The notes: generated by a model not told the origin, from the sequence alone. 35,094 bases of DNA from Blastococcus sp. TML/M2B (GCF_016612865.1 NZ_JAENZZ010000004.1:1-35094); one strand, 5' to 3'. Positions 8,852 through 22,922 are shown, numbered from the stretch's first letter. A program made the numbers and translations.

Positions 8852-9450
8852 TCAGGTGGCGTCGACGTCCCGCAGCCGAGGCCCGGTCGCGCGCGCCTGC
8901 GCCGCCGCCAGCAGACCGACGACCGCCGCCGAGTTCCGGATGTCGCCGTCGAAGACCCGCTGCACGGCGTCGGCCAGCGGCACCCGCTCGATCGTCATGT
9001 CCAGCTCCTCGTGCTCCACGGTGAACCCGTCGGGCCGGGCGACGTCGCGAAGCCCCTCGGCGAGGTACACCAGCACGAGCTCGTCGCAGAAGCCCGGCGT
9101 GCTGTACGTGGTGGTGAGCAGCGACCACCGCTCGGCGGCCAGCAGCGCCTCCTCGGCCAGCTCGCGCTTCGCCGTCGCCAGCGGGGGCTCGCCGTCGGCG
9201 TCGCGCAGGCCGGCGGGCAGCTCCCAGAGGTAGGCGCCCACCGGATGCCGGTACTGGCGCAGCAGCACCACCCGGCCCTCGTCGTCGAGCGCGACGACGG
9301 CGACCGCACCGGGGTGCCTCACCACCTCGCGCACCGACTCGCCGCCGCCGGGCATGGCCACGGTGTCCCGGCGCAGCGAGATGACGTGCCCGTCGAACAC
9401 GTCCTCGCTGGCCAGGACGCGGTACTCGTGCCCGGCGGCGGCGTCGGGCA

Positions 9451-9451
<1 letters not shown>
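8852..9451 (-). CDS. NUDIX hydrolase, ADP-ribose pyrophosphatase type
   Basis: 199 residues, homologous in place and features to Rv1700. ADP-ribose pyrophosphatases hydrolyse ADP-ribose to AMP and ribose 5-phosphate. The N-terminus YRVLASEDVFDGHVISLRRD and VVRHPGAVAVVALDDEGRVVL are typical. The Nudix box reads LPAGLRDADGEPPLATAKRE followed by LAEEALL, keeping the metal-binding RELAEE glutamates, but the usual Gly after EEx is Leu. STPGFCDELVLVYLAEGL is the typical element after the box. ATG at 9451 overlaps the pyrG stop as TGATG, so it is co-translated with pyrG. Confidence 0.92.
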
Positions 9452-13542
<4,091 letters not shown>

Positions 13543-13546
<4 letters not shown>

Positions 13547-14681
13547 CGGGGTGCGGCTGCCGGCGGGCCCAGCAGCTCCCGGTAGACGGCGACGACGCGG
13601 CGCCCGGCGCCGGCCTCGTCGGGCCACTGCTCCGCCTGGCGCAGACCGGCCTCCACCAGTGCCGCGGCGTGCGCCGGATCGGTGAGCACCCGCTCCAGGG
13701 CGTCGGCCAGCGCGTCGGCGTCGCCGACCGGCACCAGGTCGGCCCCCTCCCCCACGAGCTCGGGGATGCCCCCGGCGCGGGTGGACACCAGCGGGGTGCC
13801 GGCGCGCAGCGCCTCCTGCGCGGTGAAGGGGCTGCCCTCCCAGCGCGAGGGCAGCACGCAGACGTCGGCGGCGCCCAGCAGGTCGGCGACGTCGCCGCGG
13901 CGGCCGAGCAGCACGACCGGCAGCCGCTCGGCCGCGACGCGGGCGGCGAGCTCGTCCTGCAGCGGCCCGTCGCCGGCGATGGCGAACAGCGGCGCGGAGC
14001 TGTTCGCCCCGACCACCGGCCGAGGGCGTCGAGCAGGACGTCGTAGCCCTTCTGCGGGTGCAGCCGCCCGACCGCGACCACGAGCGCGCGGCCGTCGGCC
14101 AGGCCCAGCTCGGCGCGGACCGCGGCGCGGTCGCGCTGCGCGGGGGCCAGGGGCGGGGCCAGCGCCGGGGCCACCCGCACGTCGCGGGCGCCGGCCCGGC
14201 GGGCGTTGGCCGCCAGGTCGCTGGAGACGGCGAGCACGAGGTCGGCGCCGCGCACGGTCAGCCGCTCCAGGGCCTGCAGCGCGCCGCGCAGCCGGCCGCC
14301 GCCCTCCTGCAGGGCGTTGTGCAGCGTGAGCACCAGCGGTGGGCGGGCACCGGGCAGCCGCAGCGCCGCCGCGGCCACGAGACCCGCGCGCAGGCCGTGG
14401 GCGTGCACCAGGTCCGCGCCGGCCAGCGCGCGGCGCAGCTGGAGCACCGCGCGCGCGTCGGCCACCGGCGCCAGGCCGGTGGAGATGCCCACCGGCGTGA
14501 AGTCCGCCCCCGATGCGGTGAAGCCGAACAGCTCCTCGGTCGCCGGGGCACCGCACACGCCGACGTCGGCGCCGGCCTCGCGCACCACCGGCAGCAGCGC
14601 CCGGACGTGCGTGCCGACGCCGCCGGCGCTGGTGGCCAGCACCTCGACGACCCGGCGACCGGCGAGCGGGCGCTCAGCCAC
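13543..14681 (-). CDS. Glycosyltransferase family 4 (one frameshift)
   Basis: GT-B fold retaining glycosyltransferase. The N-terminal half shows VVEVLATSAGGVGTHVRALLP, ADLVHAHGLRAGLVAAAALRL and PLVLTLHNALQE. The C-terminal nucleotide-sugar half shows VVAVGRLHPQKGYDVLLDAL, FAIAGDGPLQDEL and the E-x7-E signature in PSRWEGSPFTAQEALRAGTP. One C is missing near 14020-14025 (coding GGC CGG TGG should read GGC CCG GTG GTC); restoring it gives 379 residues. GTG at 14681 overlaps the murJ-like stop by 8 bases. Donor and acceptor cannot be told from sequence. The genes around it suggest it extends a lipid-linked glycan on the cytoplasmic face. Confidence 0.9.
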
Positions 14682-16297
14682 GGTGCACCTCCTGCCGGTC
14701 GGGTGCGCGCAGGGCGCGCAGCGCGGCGGTCAGCGGACCGCGCGCGGCCCCCATCATGACGGCCGGGAAGACGACGAGCACGAGCGCTCCGGCCAGCACG
14801 CCGACACCGATGGCGGCGAGGACCCCGTCGCCGGGGACCGGGTCCCCGCCGAGGGACCGGGACAGGGCGAGCCCGGCGGCCGCTGCTGCCGCCGCCGCGA
14901 CGAGCGCGGTCACCCCGATGCGGGGCAGGCCGCCGAGCGAGCCGGCGGGCGCGGCGCGGGCGACCACGACGAGGAGCGCCAGCCCGGCCACGGTCACCCC
15001 GAGGGTGTGCCCGGCGCCGAGCGCCGCGGCCCGGTGCTCGTCGGGCAGCACCGCGGCGAGGACGACGTCGGCGACGCAGGCCAGCAGCCAGCCGCCGAGC
15101 ACGCAGGCGGTGGGCGCCTTCCAGAGCCCGCGCGCGTACAGCGCCCGGGTGAGGACGGCGACCAGCCCGTAGCCCACGAGCCCCGGCGCGAAGGCGATCG
15201 TGGTGTCGCGGAGGGCGGCCACACCGGCGTCGGAGCCCGAGCTCAGGAAGACCCGCGCCACGGGCCCCGCCCCGGCGACCAGCAGCGCGGCGGCCCCGGC
15301 CGAGGCGGCGACCACGAGCGCGGTCACCGGGGCCAGCGCCCGGGCGTACCCGTCGTCGTCGCCGAGCTCGGCCCGCTCGGCGAGCCACGGGTAGGCCGAG
15401 GTCGCCAGCGGCACGGCCAGTGCGGCCCACGGGACGAGGAAGAGCGTGAGCCCGGCGCCGTAGATCACCAGGCTGCCGTCGGGGGCGTCCCCGCCGGTGA
15501 GCCGGGATGGCGACGAAGGCGACCAGCTGCTGGCCGGCCAGCGTCAGCACGCCCGCGACGGCCAGCCGGCGGACCCGCGGCGCGGCGCCCACCGGGAAGC
15601 GCAGCGCGGGCCGCAGGCCCAGACCGAGGCGGCGCAGCGGGACGAGCAGGCTCAGGCTCAACGCCACCACGCCCAGCGTCGTCCCCACGCCGAGGACCAG
15701 CTCGGCCGCGCGGCTCAGGTCGCCGACCTCCCGCCCGCCGTCCATGGCCGCGAAGACCAGGTAGGCCCCGGCCACCACCACGCTGGAGAGCAGCGGGGCG
15801 ATCGCGGGGGCGGCGAAGTGCCGGTGGGCCTGCAGCACGCCGGCCAGCACGATGCCCAGGCCGTAGAGCACGACCTGCGGGGCGAAGACGACCAGGAGCC
15901 GGGCGGCGAGGTCGACCTCCGCCTGGTCGCCCGGAGCCAGCACGCGGGCGATCGGCTCGGCGAACACGGCGATGAGCACGGCGAGCGGCGCCAGGACCAG
16001 CATCGTCCAGCCGAGCAGCGCCGACGCCGTCCGGCGCACCTGCTCCCGGTCCCCGACCGCGATCCCGCCGGCGAGCATGGGGACGACGAGGCTGGCCAGC
16101 GCGCCGCCGGCGACGACCTCGAAGACGATGTTGGGGACGGTGTTGGCCGCCTGGTAGGTGTCCCCGGTGGTGTCCGCGCCCACCGCGTTGGTGAAGACCA
16201 GCTGGCGGCCGAAGCCGGCCACCCGCGCCAGCAGCGTGAGGACGGCGATCAGCGCCGCCGCGCCGGCGACCCCCTGCGCGACCGTCCGGCGGGTCAC
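14674..16297 (-). CDS. MurJ/MviN-like lipid-linked glycan flippase (one frameshift)
   Basis: MOP-superfamily polytopic protein with about 14 TM helices. The N-terminus TLLARVAGFGRQLVFTNAVGADTTGDTYQAAN and the following NIVFEVVAGGALASLVVP are typical of MurJ/MviN. The C-terminal half carries GLTLFLVPWAALAVPLATSAYPWLA and ALYARGLWKAPT. One extra base near 15505-15515 (coding ATC CCG G CTC ACC) breaks the frame; removing it gives 540 residues. GTG at 16297 overlaps the upstream stop as GTGA. It lacks the long cytoplasmic extension of mycobacterial MviN and is unlikely to be the only lipid II flippase; a separate copy near the chromosome end is expected in this phylum. Substrate probably the product of the adjacent PNPT and GT. 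Confidence 0.9.
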
Positions 16298-17130
16298 GAC
16301 GCCCGGCGGCCGAGCCGGTCCAGGTCCCGCAGGCCGGGAGTGGCCTCGATGACCCGCGTGAAGCTGACCTTCTCGCTGGCCAGCGTCAGCGCGACGACGC
16401 CGGCCAGCAGACCGGCCCGGCGGCCGCGCGAGGGCCCCGCGGCCAGGCGCAGGCCGAGCAGCGCCCCGAGGGCGTTGGCCCCGCTGTCGCCGAGCATGAC
16501 CCGCTCGCCGAGATCGGCGGGCAGCACCGCGGCGGTGGCACCGAGCGGGCCGGCCACCAGCGGGCCGGCCGGACCAGCCAGCGTGGCCGCGGCGGTGAGC
16601 AGCCCGGCCTTCGCCGCCCGCCCGGGCCGGAGGTCGAGCAGGTTGACCAGGTTCGCGGTGCCGGCGACCAGGCCGGTGGTGAGGACGGCGTCGGCCAGCG
16701 CGCCGGTGCCGCGGCCCCGGGAGGTGAGCAGCGCGGCGACCGCTCCGGCGGCGCCGATCCCGGCGACCTTGACCGCGCCGGCGGAGACGCGGCCGGCCCG
16801 CAGGGCGCGCAGGTGCCCGGCCAGGCCCTTGTCCCGGGCCTGCTCCGGGCGGGCGCCGGCCAGGTCGTCGTACCCGCCGACCAGGCCGGACACCCCGCCG
16901 GCGACGACCGCCGCGGCACGCCAGCCCGCGGGCGCCCCCAGAGCGGACGTCGCGGTGGCGGCGGCGGCCAGGGCGGGGCCACCGAGCAGGGTCACCGGGC
17001 GGCCGGCGTAGTTCGTGCGCCGCCACGGCTCCCCGCGCTCGTCCGCCATGAGCGCGGCCGCGCCGGCGAGCGCGAGCCGGCCGGCGCCGGCCCCGGCGAG
17101 TGCGAGGGCCGCCCGGCTGCGCGGCCTCAC
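16294..17130 (-). CDS. MraY/WecA-like polyprenyl-phosphate sugar-1-phosphate transferase
   Basis: 278 residues, shorter than the usual 320-360. Motifs of the PNPT family can be followed in order: RRTNYAGRPV (residues 37-46), the Asp pair in GGYDDLAG (88-89), KGLAGHLRALRAG (101-113) with a following GAVKVAGIG, NLVNLLDLRPGRAAK (160-174), and MLGDSGANALGALLGL (212-227). Such enzymes transfer a sugar-1-phosphate from a UDP-sugar to undecaprenyl phosphate. Very Ala/Gly-rich with about eight hydrophobic segments; one or two of the usual ten helices seem to be missing. GTG at 17130 overlaps the steB stop as GTGA. The family call is firm; the sugar and whether it is active are not known. Confidence 0.83.
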   Translation of the reverse strand: MRPRSRAALALAGAGAGRLALAGAAALMADERGEPWRRTNYAGRPVTLLGGPALAAAATATSALGAPAGWRAAAVVAGGVSGLVGGYDDLAGARPEQARDKGLAGHLRALRAGRVSAGAVKVAGIGAAGAVAALLTSRGRGTGALADAVLTTGLVAGTANLVNLLDLRPGRAAKAGLLTAAATLAGPAGPLVAGPLGATAAVLPADLGERVMLGDSGANALGALLGLRLAAGPSRGRRAGLLAGVVALTLASEKVSFTRVIEATPGLRDLDRLGRRAS

Positions 17131-18074
17131 GAGGTGGCGGGCCGCACCGGCGGCACCGGCTGGGTGTCCTCGCCGGTGCCGTAGGCGCCGGAGGTGCCCT
17201 CGCCCTCGGCGCGCAGCGCCAGCACGGTGCTGATCTGGCCGGCCGGCGAGCCCAGGTTGTCCACGGTGGAGACCGCCGCCGAGACGGTCGGGTCCTCCCG
17301 GATCGTGCCGATGAGGCCGTTGTCGCGCGCCGAGGCGGCGTCGCCGGCGACGACCGCGCCGGACCCGGCCGAGTCGAAGGCGGTCACCAGCTCGACCAGC
17401 GTCTGGTTCCGCTCGGCGGCCTGCGCCCCGGTGAACTCACCGGCGGTGAGGACCAGCGCGAAGTTGGCCGGGCTCACCGAGTCGCTGTCGGTGGTCAGCA
17501 CCTCGAGCGCCGGCAGGCCGGCGAGCACGGAGGCGGTGGCGGCGGTGTCGGGGGCGGTGCCACCGGAGGGGATCATCAGCACCTGGGCGAGCAGCGAGCC
17601 GACCAGCCGGCCGGCGTCGTCGCCGTCGGGCAGCGTGACCCCGGCGGGCAGGCCCGCGCCGGTGACGTAGCTGCGCAGGCTGGACTCCGTGGAGGGGTCG
17701 GTGTAGGCGGGGGTGAGCGAGATCTGCCCGGAGACCGTGCCGCCGGCCTGGGTGATCAGCGCGCTGACCTCCTCGACGTCGCCGGTCTCGACCTCGGGGC
17801 TGGCGACGACGAGCAGCACGCTGCTCCCGGCCAGCGCGCCGTCCACCAGGGCGGGGGCCAGCGCGGACTCGAACTCGTCGGAGGTGTCCAGCGAGCCCTG
17901 CAGCTCCCGGGTCTGGTCCTCCAGCGACCGCTTGTCCTGCTCGAGGGAGTCGACCTGGGTCTCCAGCCGGTCCAGGATCGGCCCGTTGAGCTGGGTGGTG
18001 CCGACGACGATGCCCAGCGCGATCGCCAGGAAGACCGCGATCAGGGAGACCAGGTGGTAGCGGAAGTCGATCAC
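17127..18074 (-). CDS. steB: SteB/MctB family membrane-anchored coiled-coil protein
   Basis: 315 residues, matching Rv1698 (MctB) and corynebacterial SteB. VIDFRYHLVSLIAVFLAIALGIVVG is the family hallmark, with a TM helix at about 8-25; GTG at 18074 gives exactly this start and overlaps the steA stop as GTGA. Residues 33-63 form a coiled coil (LETQVDSLEQDKRSLEDQ), followed by an extracytoplasmic Rossmann-like domain. In M. tuberculosis the protein was linked to copper homeostasis; in Corynebacterium SteB partners SteA in cell separation. The coiled coil next to the membrane resembles activators of septal hydrolases. I prefer the SteB role here because steA is directly upstream. The C-terminus is a Pro/Thr tail. 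Confidence 0.9.
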   Translation of the reverse strand: MIDFRYHLVSLIAVFLAIALGIVVGTTQLNGPILDRLETQVDSLEQDKRSLEDQTRELQGSLDTSDEFESALAPALVDGALAGSSVLLVVASPEVETGDVEEVSALITQAGGTVSGQISLTPAYTDPSTESSLRSYVTGAGLPAGVTLPDGDDAGRLVGSLLAQVLMIPSGGTAPDTAATASVLAGLPALEVLTTDSDSVSPANFALVLTAGEFTGAQAAERNQTLVELVTAFDSAGSGAVVAGDAASARDNGLIGTIREDPTVSAAVSTVDNLGSPAGQISTVLALRAEGEGTSGAYGTGEDTQPVPPVRPATS

Positions 18075-19258
18075 GAGAAGAGGTTCTCCAGCCAGAACAC
18101 GAAGCTGTTCCATTGGTCGAGCAGCAGATCGAAGTACACGCGTCCGGCCGAGGAGACGGCGAGGGTGGAGCCGATGGCGACGAAGGCCGCCAGCACCAGG
18201 ACCACCAGCGCGGCGGTGGAGATGCGGCTGCGGTAGAGCCGGCTGACGCCCTTGGCGTCGACGAGCTTGCCGCCCAGGCGCAGCCGGGTGAGGAAGGTGG
18301 AGGCCATGCCGCCGCGGCCCTTGTCGAGGAACTCCACGAGGGTGGCGTGCGTGCCGACGGCGACGATGAGCTTGGCGCCCTTCTCGTCGGCCAGCAGCAT
18401 CGCGATGTCCTCGCTGGTCGCCGCCGCGGGGAAGGTGATCGCGTCGACGCCGAGCTCCTGCACCCGCGGCAGGCCGGGAGCCCGCCCGTCGGGGTAGGCG
18501 TGGACGACGACCTCGGCGCCGGAGGTGAGCGAGGCGTCGCTCACCGAGTCCATGTCCCCGATGATCATCTCGGGCTGGTAGCCGGCCTCGATGAGCGCGT
18601 CCGCGCCGCCGTCGACGCCGATGAGCACCGGGCGGTAGTCGCGGATGTAGGACCGCAGCGCGTGCAGGTCCTCCTTGTAGTCGTAGCCGCGGACGACGAT
18701 CAGCACGTGCCGGCCGTCGATCGGCGTCGTCACGTCGGGCACGCCGACGCCGTCGAGGAGCAGCGCGCGCTCGCGCTTCATGTACTCCATCGTGTTGGCG
18801 GCGAACGCCTCGAGCTGGGTGGAGAGCCCGGCGCGCGCCTCGGCCATGGAGGCGGCGACCCGCTCGGCGTCCTGTGCGACGCCCTCGGCGACGACCGTGC
18901 CGTCCTCGGTGAGCAGCTTGCCCTCGTGCAGCCGGACCTCGGCGCCCTCCTTGAGGGCGGCGAAGACGTCGCGGCCGACGCCGTCGAGCAGCGGGATCCC
19001 GGCGTTGACCAGGATCTCGGGGCCCAGGTTGGGGTAGCGGCCGGAGATGCTGGGCGCGGCGTTGACCACCGCGGCGACCTTGCAGCCGACGAGCGCGTCG
19101 GCGCTCACCCGGTCGATGTCGACGTGGTCGATGACCGCGATGTCGCCGGGGCGCAGCCGCTTGGTCAGGTTCTTGGTGCGGCGGTCCAGCCGGACGGTGC
19201 CAGTGACACCCGGTCCCGACTCCTGTGCCCGGCGACGTCCGAGGGTGCCGATGCGCAT
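18071..19258 (-). CDS. steA: SteA-like protein (thiamine pyrophosphokinase-like domain, C-terminal TM)
   Basis: 395 residues, matching Rv1697/SteA. The N-terminal part has TKRLRPGDIAVIDHVDIDRVSA and VVNAAPSISGRYPNLGP. The middle has a thiamine pyrophosphokinase-like fold with IGVDGGADALIEAGY near residue 213 and IIGDMDSVSD near 234. A C-terminal TM segment follows (ALVVLVLAAFVAIGSTLAV, about 350-370), then a short tail. In Corynebacterium SteA and SteB form a complex that promotes daughter-cell separation. ATG at 19258 begins MRIGTLGRRR; an ATG three codons upstream (19267) is possible. First gene of the long minus-strand operon; the 156-base spacer to the divergent tetR gene should hold its promoter. 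Confidence 0.92.
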   Translation of the reverse strand: MRIGTLGRRRAQESGPGVTGTVRLDRRTKNLTKRLRPGDIAVIDHVDIDRVSADALVGCKVAAVVNAAPSISGRYPNLGPEILVNAGIPLLDGVGRDVFAALKEGAEVRLHEGKLLTEDGTVVAEGVAQDAERVAASMAEARAGLSTQLEAFAANTMEYMKRERALLLDGVGVPDVTTPIDGRHVLIVVRGYDYKEDLHALRSYIRDYRPVLIGVDGGADALIEAGYQPEMIIGDMDSVSDASLTSGAEVVVHAYPDGRAPGLPRVQELGVDAITFPAAATSEDIAMLLADEKGAKLIVAVGTHATLVEFLDKGRGGMASTFLTRLRLGGKLVDAKGVSRLYRSRISTAALVVLVLAAFVAIGSTLAVSSAGRVYFDLLLDQWNSFVFWLENLFS

Positions 19259-19423
19259 GGCCTCCATGCTTTCACGGGGGCGTGACCGGCCGGTCCACCG
19301 ACGCGCGAGCGCGACCCGTCGGTCACGCAGAGTGCACGACACCGCGGGGCGCGCGACACGCCAGCGTCGGCGCCGTCGGTGCTCGCGCGGGACCGTTACC
19401 GAGTCGTGACTAGCGTGGCGCGC

Positions 19424-20315
19424 GTGACTGGAGTGGCCCGCGCTGTGCCCCGTACCGACCCGCTTCCCCCTGTGCCGACGGCGCCGGCGACCGACCGCAC
19501 GCCGTCGGTCCCCTCGCCGCTGATCAGGGCGTTCCCCACCGCTCCCCCGCCGCCCGAACCGCCCGCCGAGGTGCTGGACGGCGGTCCGGACGAGACCTCC
19601 GGCGCCGCGGACGCTGCGGGCTCCGCCGACCCCGGTGCACCTGCCGGCGCCGCCGGTGCCGATGCGGCCCGGCGCGCCGCGCGCACCCCCGGACGACGTG
19701 AGCAGCGTTACCAGGAGACGCGGGCCCGGATCGTCGACGCGGCTGCCGAGCTGTTCGCCGAGCGGGGCTTCGACGCGGTGAGCGTGATCGAGATCGCCAA
19801 GCGCGCGGGCGTGGTCGAGAAGACGGTGTTCAACCACTTCCCGGTGAAGGAGGGCCTGGTCTTCGACGCCGATCCGCCGATGCGCGAGGCGCTGCTCGAC
19901 GCGGTGCGCTCCCGCCCGTCGGGCGAGTCGGTGTCCGCCGCGGCCGGGAGCTTCGTCGTCGCCGCCGTGGGGCTGCTCGGCGCGCCGGAGGCCGCCGAGG
20001 GCGTGCGCCCGCATGGCGCGGGTCATCCGAGGCAGCCGGACGCTGCAGGTGCGCGAGCGGGAGATCCTGGGCGAGCTCACCGACGCGCTGGCCGGCCTCA
20101 TCGCCGAGGAGACCCGGGCGTGGCCCGGTCAGGTGGAGCCGTGGCTCGCCGCGCACGCCGTCCTCGGGCTGTACGCGTCGCTGCTGGAGCTGGCCCGCGA
20201 CCGCGTGCTCGCCGGGGTCACCGGACCGGAGCTCTCCGGCGAGCTGCGCCGCCAGGGCCGCCGGGGCCTGGCGCTGCTCCAGTTCGGTCTCGCCGGCTAC
20301 GCCAAGCGGCGCTGA
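19424..20315 (+). CDS. TetR/AcrR family regulator with long N-terminal extension (one frameshift)
   Basis: Helix-turn-helix repressor. The DNA-binding domain reads RIVDAAAELFAERGFDAVSVIEIAKRAGVVEKTVFNHFPVKEGLVF, about residues 103-148. Before it lies an unusual 90-residue Pro/Ala/Ser-rich stretch that looks disordered. One extra base near 20008-20011 (coding GTG CGC C GC ATG) breaks the ligand domain; removing it gives 296 residues ending in LLQFGLAGYAKRR. GTG at 19424 is the likely start; a GTG at 19433 is also in frame. It is divergent from steA, so it could control steA and the envelope operon. In the spacer CGTGACCG (19281-19288) and CGGTCACG (19320-19327) form an inverted pair, too far apart for a classical TetR operator. 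Confidence 0.88.
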
Positions 20316-20319
20316 CGCT

Positions 20320-20356
20320 CCCGGGGAGCGGGGCCCTGCGGGCCCCGCTCCCCGGG
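20320..20356. terminator. Perfect 17-bp hairpin, bidirectional terminator candidate
   Basis: CCCGGGGAGCGGGGCCC, loop TGC, GGGCCCCGCTCCCCGGG. It fills the gap between the convergent tetR stop (20315) and methyltransferase stop (20359). No T tract, as is common in high-GC actinobacteria. Confidence 0.8.
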
Positions 20357-20358
20357 GC

Positions 20359-21070
20359 TCACAACTGCAGGGCCCGCAGCAGCTGGTCGGCGCGGTCGCC
20401 GGGGACGTCGGGGTTCCGGGTGAACAGGGCCACGGCGACCATGTACTCGTCGTCGCCGGCCCAGCCGCGGCCCTCGGCGACGAGCCGGCGGATGTGGTCG
20501 CGCACCTTGGGCTCGCTGCTGTAGGTGCCGTAGTCCAGGCCCATCGCGAGGAAGTTCGCCACCCGGTAGCCGGCGTCCTCGGCGGTGCGGATCGTGGTCA
20601 GCGGGTCGGAGTAGCTGGCGACGGCGGCGATCACGTTGTCGTAGCCGCTCTTGAGCAGCTGCAGCACCAGGTCGTTGCCGTGCACCCCGCCCCAGAGCTC
20701 GGGCATGAGGATGTCGCGGTCGGGTGCGGGGATGTAGGGCGGGTTGGAGATCACCGTGGCGATCTGCGGCCCGCCGGAGGCGTCGGCGTGGTCGAAGAAG
20801 TTCCCCAGCTCGACGGTGTAGCGGTCCTCGACGCCGCGGGCGCGGATGTTCTCCCGGGCCTTGTCGACCGAGGGCGGGCTGATGTCGAAGCCGCGGACGC
20901 GCAGGCCGGGCAGGCTCGACACGACGTCGGAGATGGCGGTGGCGTCACCGCTCCCCAGCTCGACCACGCCGTCGCGCTCCCAGCCCAGCTGGTCCCGGTA
21001 GTGCTCGGAGGAGCATGCAGACGGAGAAGCCGTAGTGGGCCGACTCGTCGGCCGAGGAGAAGCAGGTCAC
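20359..21070 (-). CDS. Class I SAM-dependent methyltransferase, HemK/MTS type (one frameshift)
   Basis: After repair 236 residues. The SAM-binding motif I is VVELGSGDATAI, the acidic motif II is VRGFDISPPSV, and motif IV is ISNPPYIPAP, the NPPY signature of enzymes that methylate amide or base nitrogens (HemK/PrmC, RsmC, adenine methylases). The N-terminus VTCFSSADESAHYGFSVCM and SSEHYRDQLGW lies before motif I; one extra base near 21010-21015 separates them. GTG at 21070 is the likely start. The protein is small and has no PrmC N-terminal helical domain, so PrmC itself is unlikely; substrate is unknown. It stands alone, convergent with tetR, with 63 bases to recN upstream. Confidence 0.82.
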
Positions 21071-21133
21071 CGCCCGGCCCTACCCCGCCTCTGACCTCGG
21101 CAAGCGCGGATCACCCGACCGGGAACGGCCGGT

Positions 21134-22922
21134 TCAGCCGCGCGCTTCCGCGGCGACGGCCAGCAGCTCGCGGGCGTGCGCCTGGCCGGTGTCGCTGTCG
21201 GCGAGCCCGGACAGCATGCGGGCGAGCTCCCGCACCCGGTCGTCGTCCTCCACGGCGCGGATGTCGGTGGCGGTGACCCCGGCCCCGGTGTCGGGCGACT
21301 TGTCGACGACGAGGTGCGTGTCGGCGAAAGCGGCCACCTGCGCGAGGTGGGTGACGACGACGACCTGGTGCTGGCGGGCCAGCCGGGCCAGCCGGCGGCC
21401 GATCTCGCCCGCCGCCTGGCCGCCGACGCCGGCGTCGACCTCGTCGAAGACCATGACCGGCACCGGGTCGGCGCCGGCGAAGACCACCTCGATGGCGAGC
21501 ATGACGCGGGAGAGCTCACCGCCCGACGCGCCCTTGTGCACCGGGCGGGCGGGCGCGCCCGGGTGGGCGGCGAGCAGCAGCGCCACCGTGTCGATCCCCT
21601 CGGGGCCGGGCTCGTCGGGGTGGCTGTCGATGGAGAAGGAGACGCGGGCGCTCTTCATGGCCAGCCCGGCCAGCTCCCGGCCCACCTCGGCGGCGAAGCC
21701 CTCCGCGGCGGACCGGCGGCCCGCGGAGATCTCCGCGCCGAGCGCGTCGACCTCGGCCCGGGCGGCGTCCCGCTCGGCGGCCAGCTGCGCGAGGGCCTCG
21801 TCGGAGACGTCCAGCTGGGCCAGCCGCTGCGCGGCGTCGGCGGCCCACGCCAGCACCCCGCCCACGCCCTCGCCGACGTCGGCGTACTTGCGCACCAGGC
21901 CGGTGATCAGGGCCCGCCGGTCGAGCACCTCGGCCAGCCGTGCGGGGTCGGCGTCCAGGTCGGCCACGTACCCGGCGAGCTGGCCGGCGACGTCGGAGAC
22001 CACCGCGACGGCGTCGGCGAGGTCCTGGGCGAGCATGACCAGCGTCGGGTCGTCGGAGCCGGCCAGCGACCGCTCGGCGATCGCCAGCGCCGCCGTCGCG
22101 TCCTGCGGCGCCTCTTCGCCACCGAGGTCGCCGGTGACGTCCCCGACCAGGGCCAGGCGGGCCTCGTCGGCGGCGGCGCGCAGCGCGTCGGCGTCGCTGA
22201 GCCGCTTCACCTGGGTGGCCAGCACCTCGTCCTCGCCGGGCTCCGGCGCCACGGCTTCGATCTCCTCGAGCCCGTGCCTCAGCACCTCGGCGGCCTGCGC
22301 CAGCTCGCGCGCCTGGGTCTGCCGGCGCTCCAGATCGGCGACCGCCGCCCGCCAGCGGTCGTGCGCCTCGCGGTAGCTCTCGAGGGCCGCGAGGTGCTCG
22401 GGCCCGGCGTAGCGGTCCAAGGCGCGGCGCTGCTCCGCGGGGCGGGAGAGCCGGAGCTGGTCGGTCTGGCCATGCACTGCGAGCAGGCTCTCGGCCAGCT
22501 CGGCGAACGACGCCCACCGGCACGCTGCGGCCGCCGAGGAAGGCCCGGGAGCGGCCCTCGGCGCTCACCGTGCGGGCCAGGATCAGGCTGCCGTCGTCGT
22601 CCGGGTCGGCACCGGCGTCCGCGGCGCGCTGCCAGGCCGGGGAGTCGGCGGGCAGCGCCAGCCGGCCCTCGACGCCGGCGCGGCCGTTGGCCCGGACCCG
22701 GCCCGGGTCGGCGCGGCCGCCGAACAGGAGCGTGAGGCCGGTGACGACCATCGTCTTGCCCGCGCCGGTCTCCCCGGTGACCACCGTCAGCCCGGGGCCC
22801 AGTTCGAGGGTGACGTCGTCGATGGCGCCCAGGCCCCGGATGCGCAGCTCGGTGAGCCGCCCGGGGCCGGTCGCCTCGGGGGCCGGCGCGGTGCGCTCAG
22901 ACGTGGTCGTGCGTGCCGCCAC
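21134..22922 (-). CDS. recN: DNA repair ATPase RecN (one frameshift)
   Basis: SMC-like protein in double-strand break repair. The N-terminus LTELRIRGLGAIDDVTLELGPG leads to Walker A GETGAGKT at residues 50-57. The C-terminal half has the ABC signature GASGGELSRVMLAIE, Walker B VPVMVFDEVDAGVGG near residue 490-500, and HQVVVVTHLAQVAAFAD. Between them is a long helical coiled-coil region. One extra base near 22505-22512 (coding GTG GGC GTCG TTC GCC) splits the frame just before AELAESLLAVHGQTDQLRL; removing it gives 595 residues. GTG at 22922 overlaps the end of nadK by 26 bases. Order tlyA-nadK-recN is conserved in actinobacteria. Confidence 0.95.

Noticed and set aside
8587..9024. Plus-strand frames across the NUDIX gene and its downstream spacer
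   Set aside because: Antisense to a clear NUDIX gene; no start signal or protein-like pattern.
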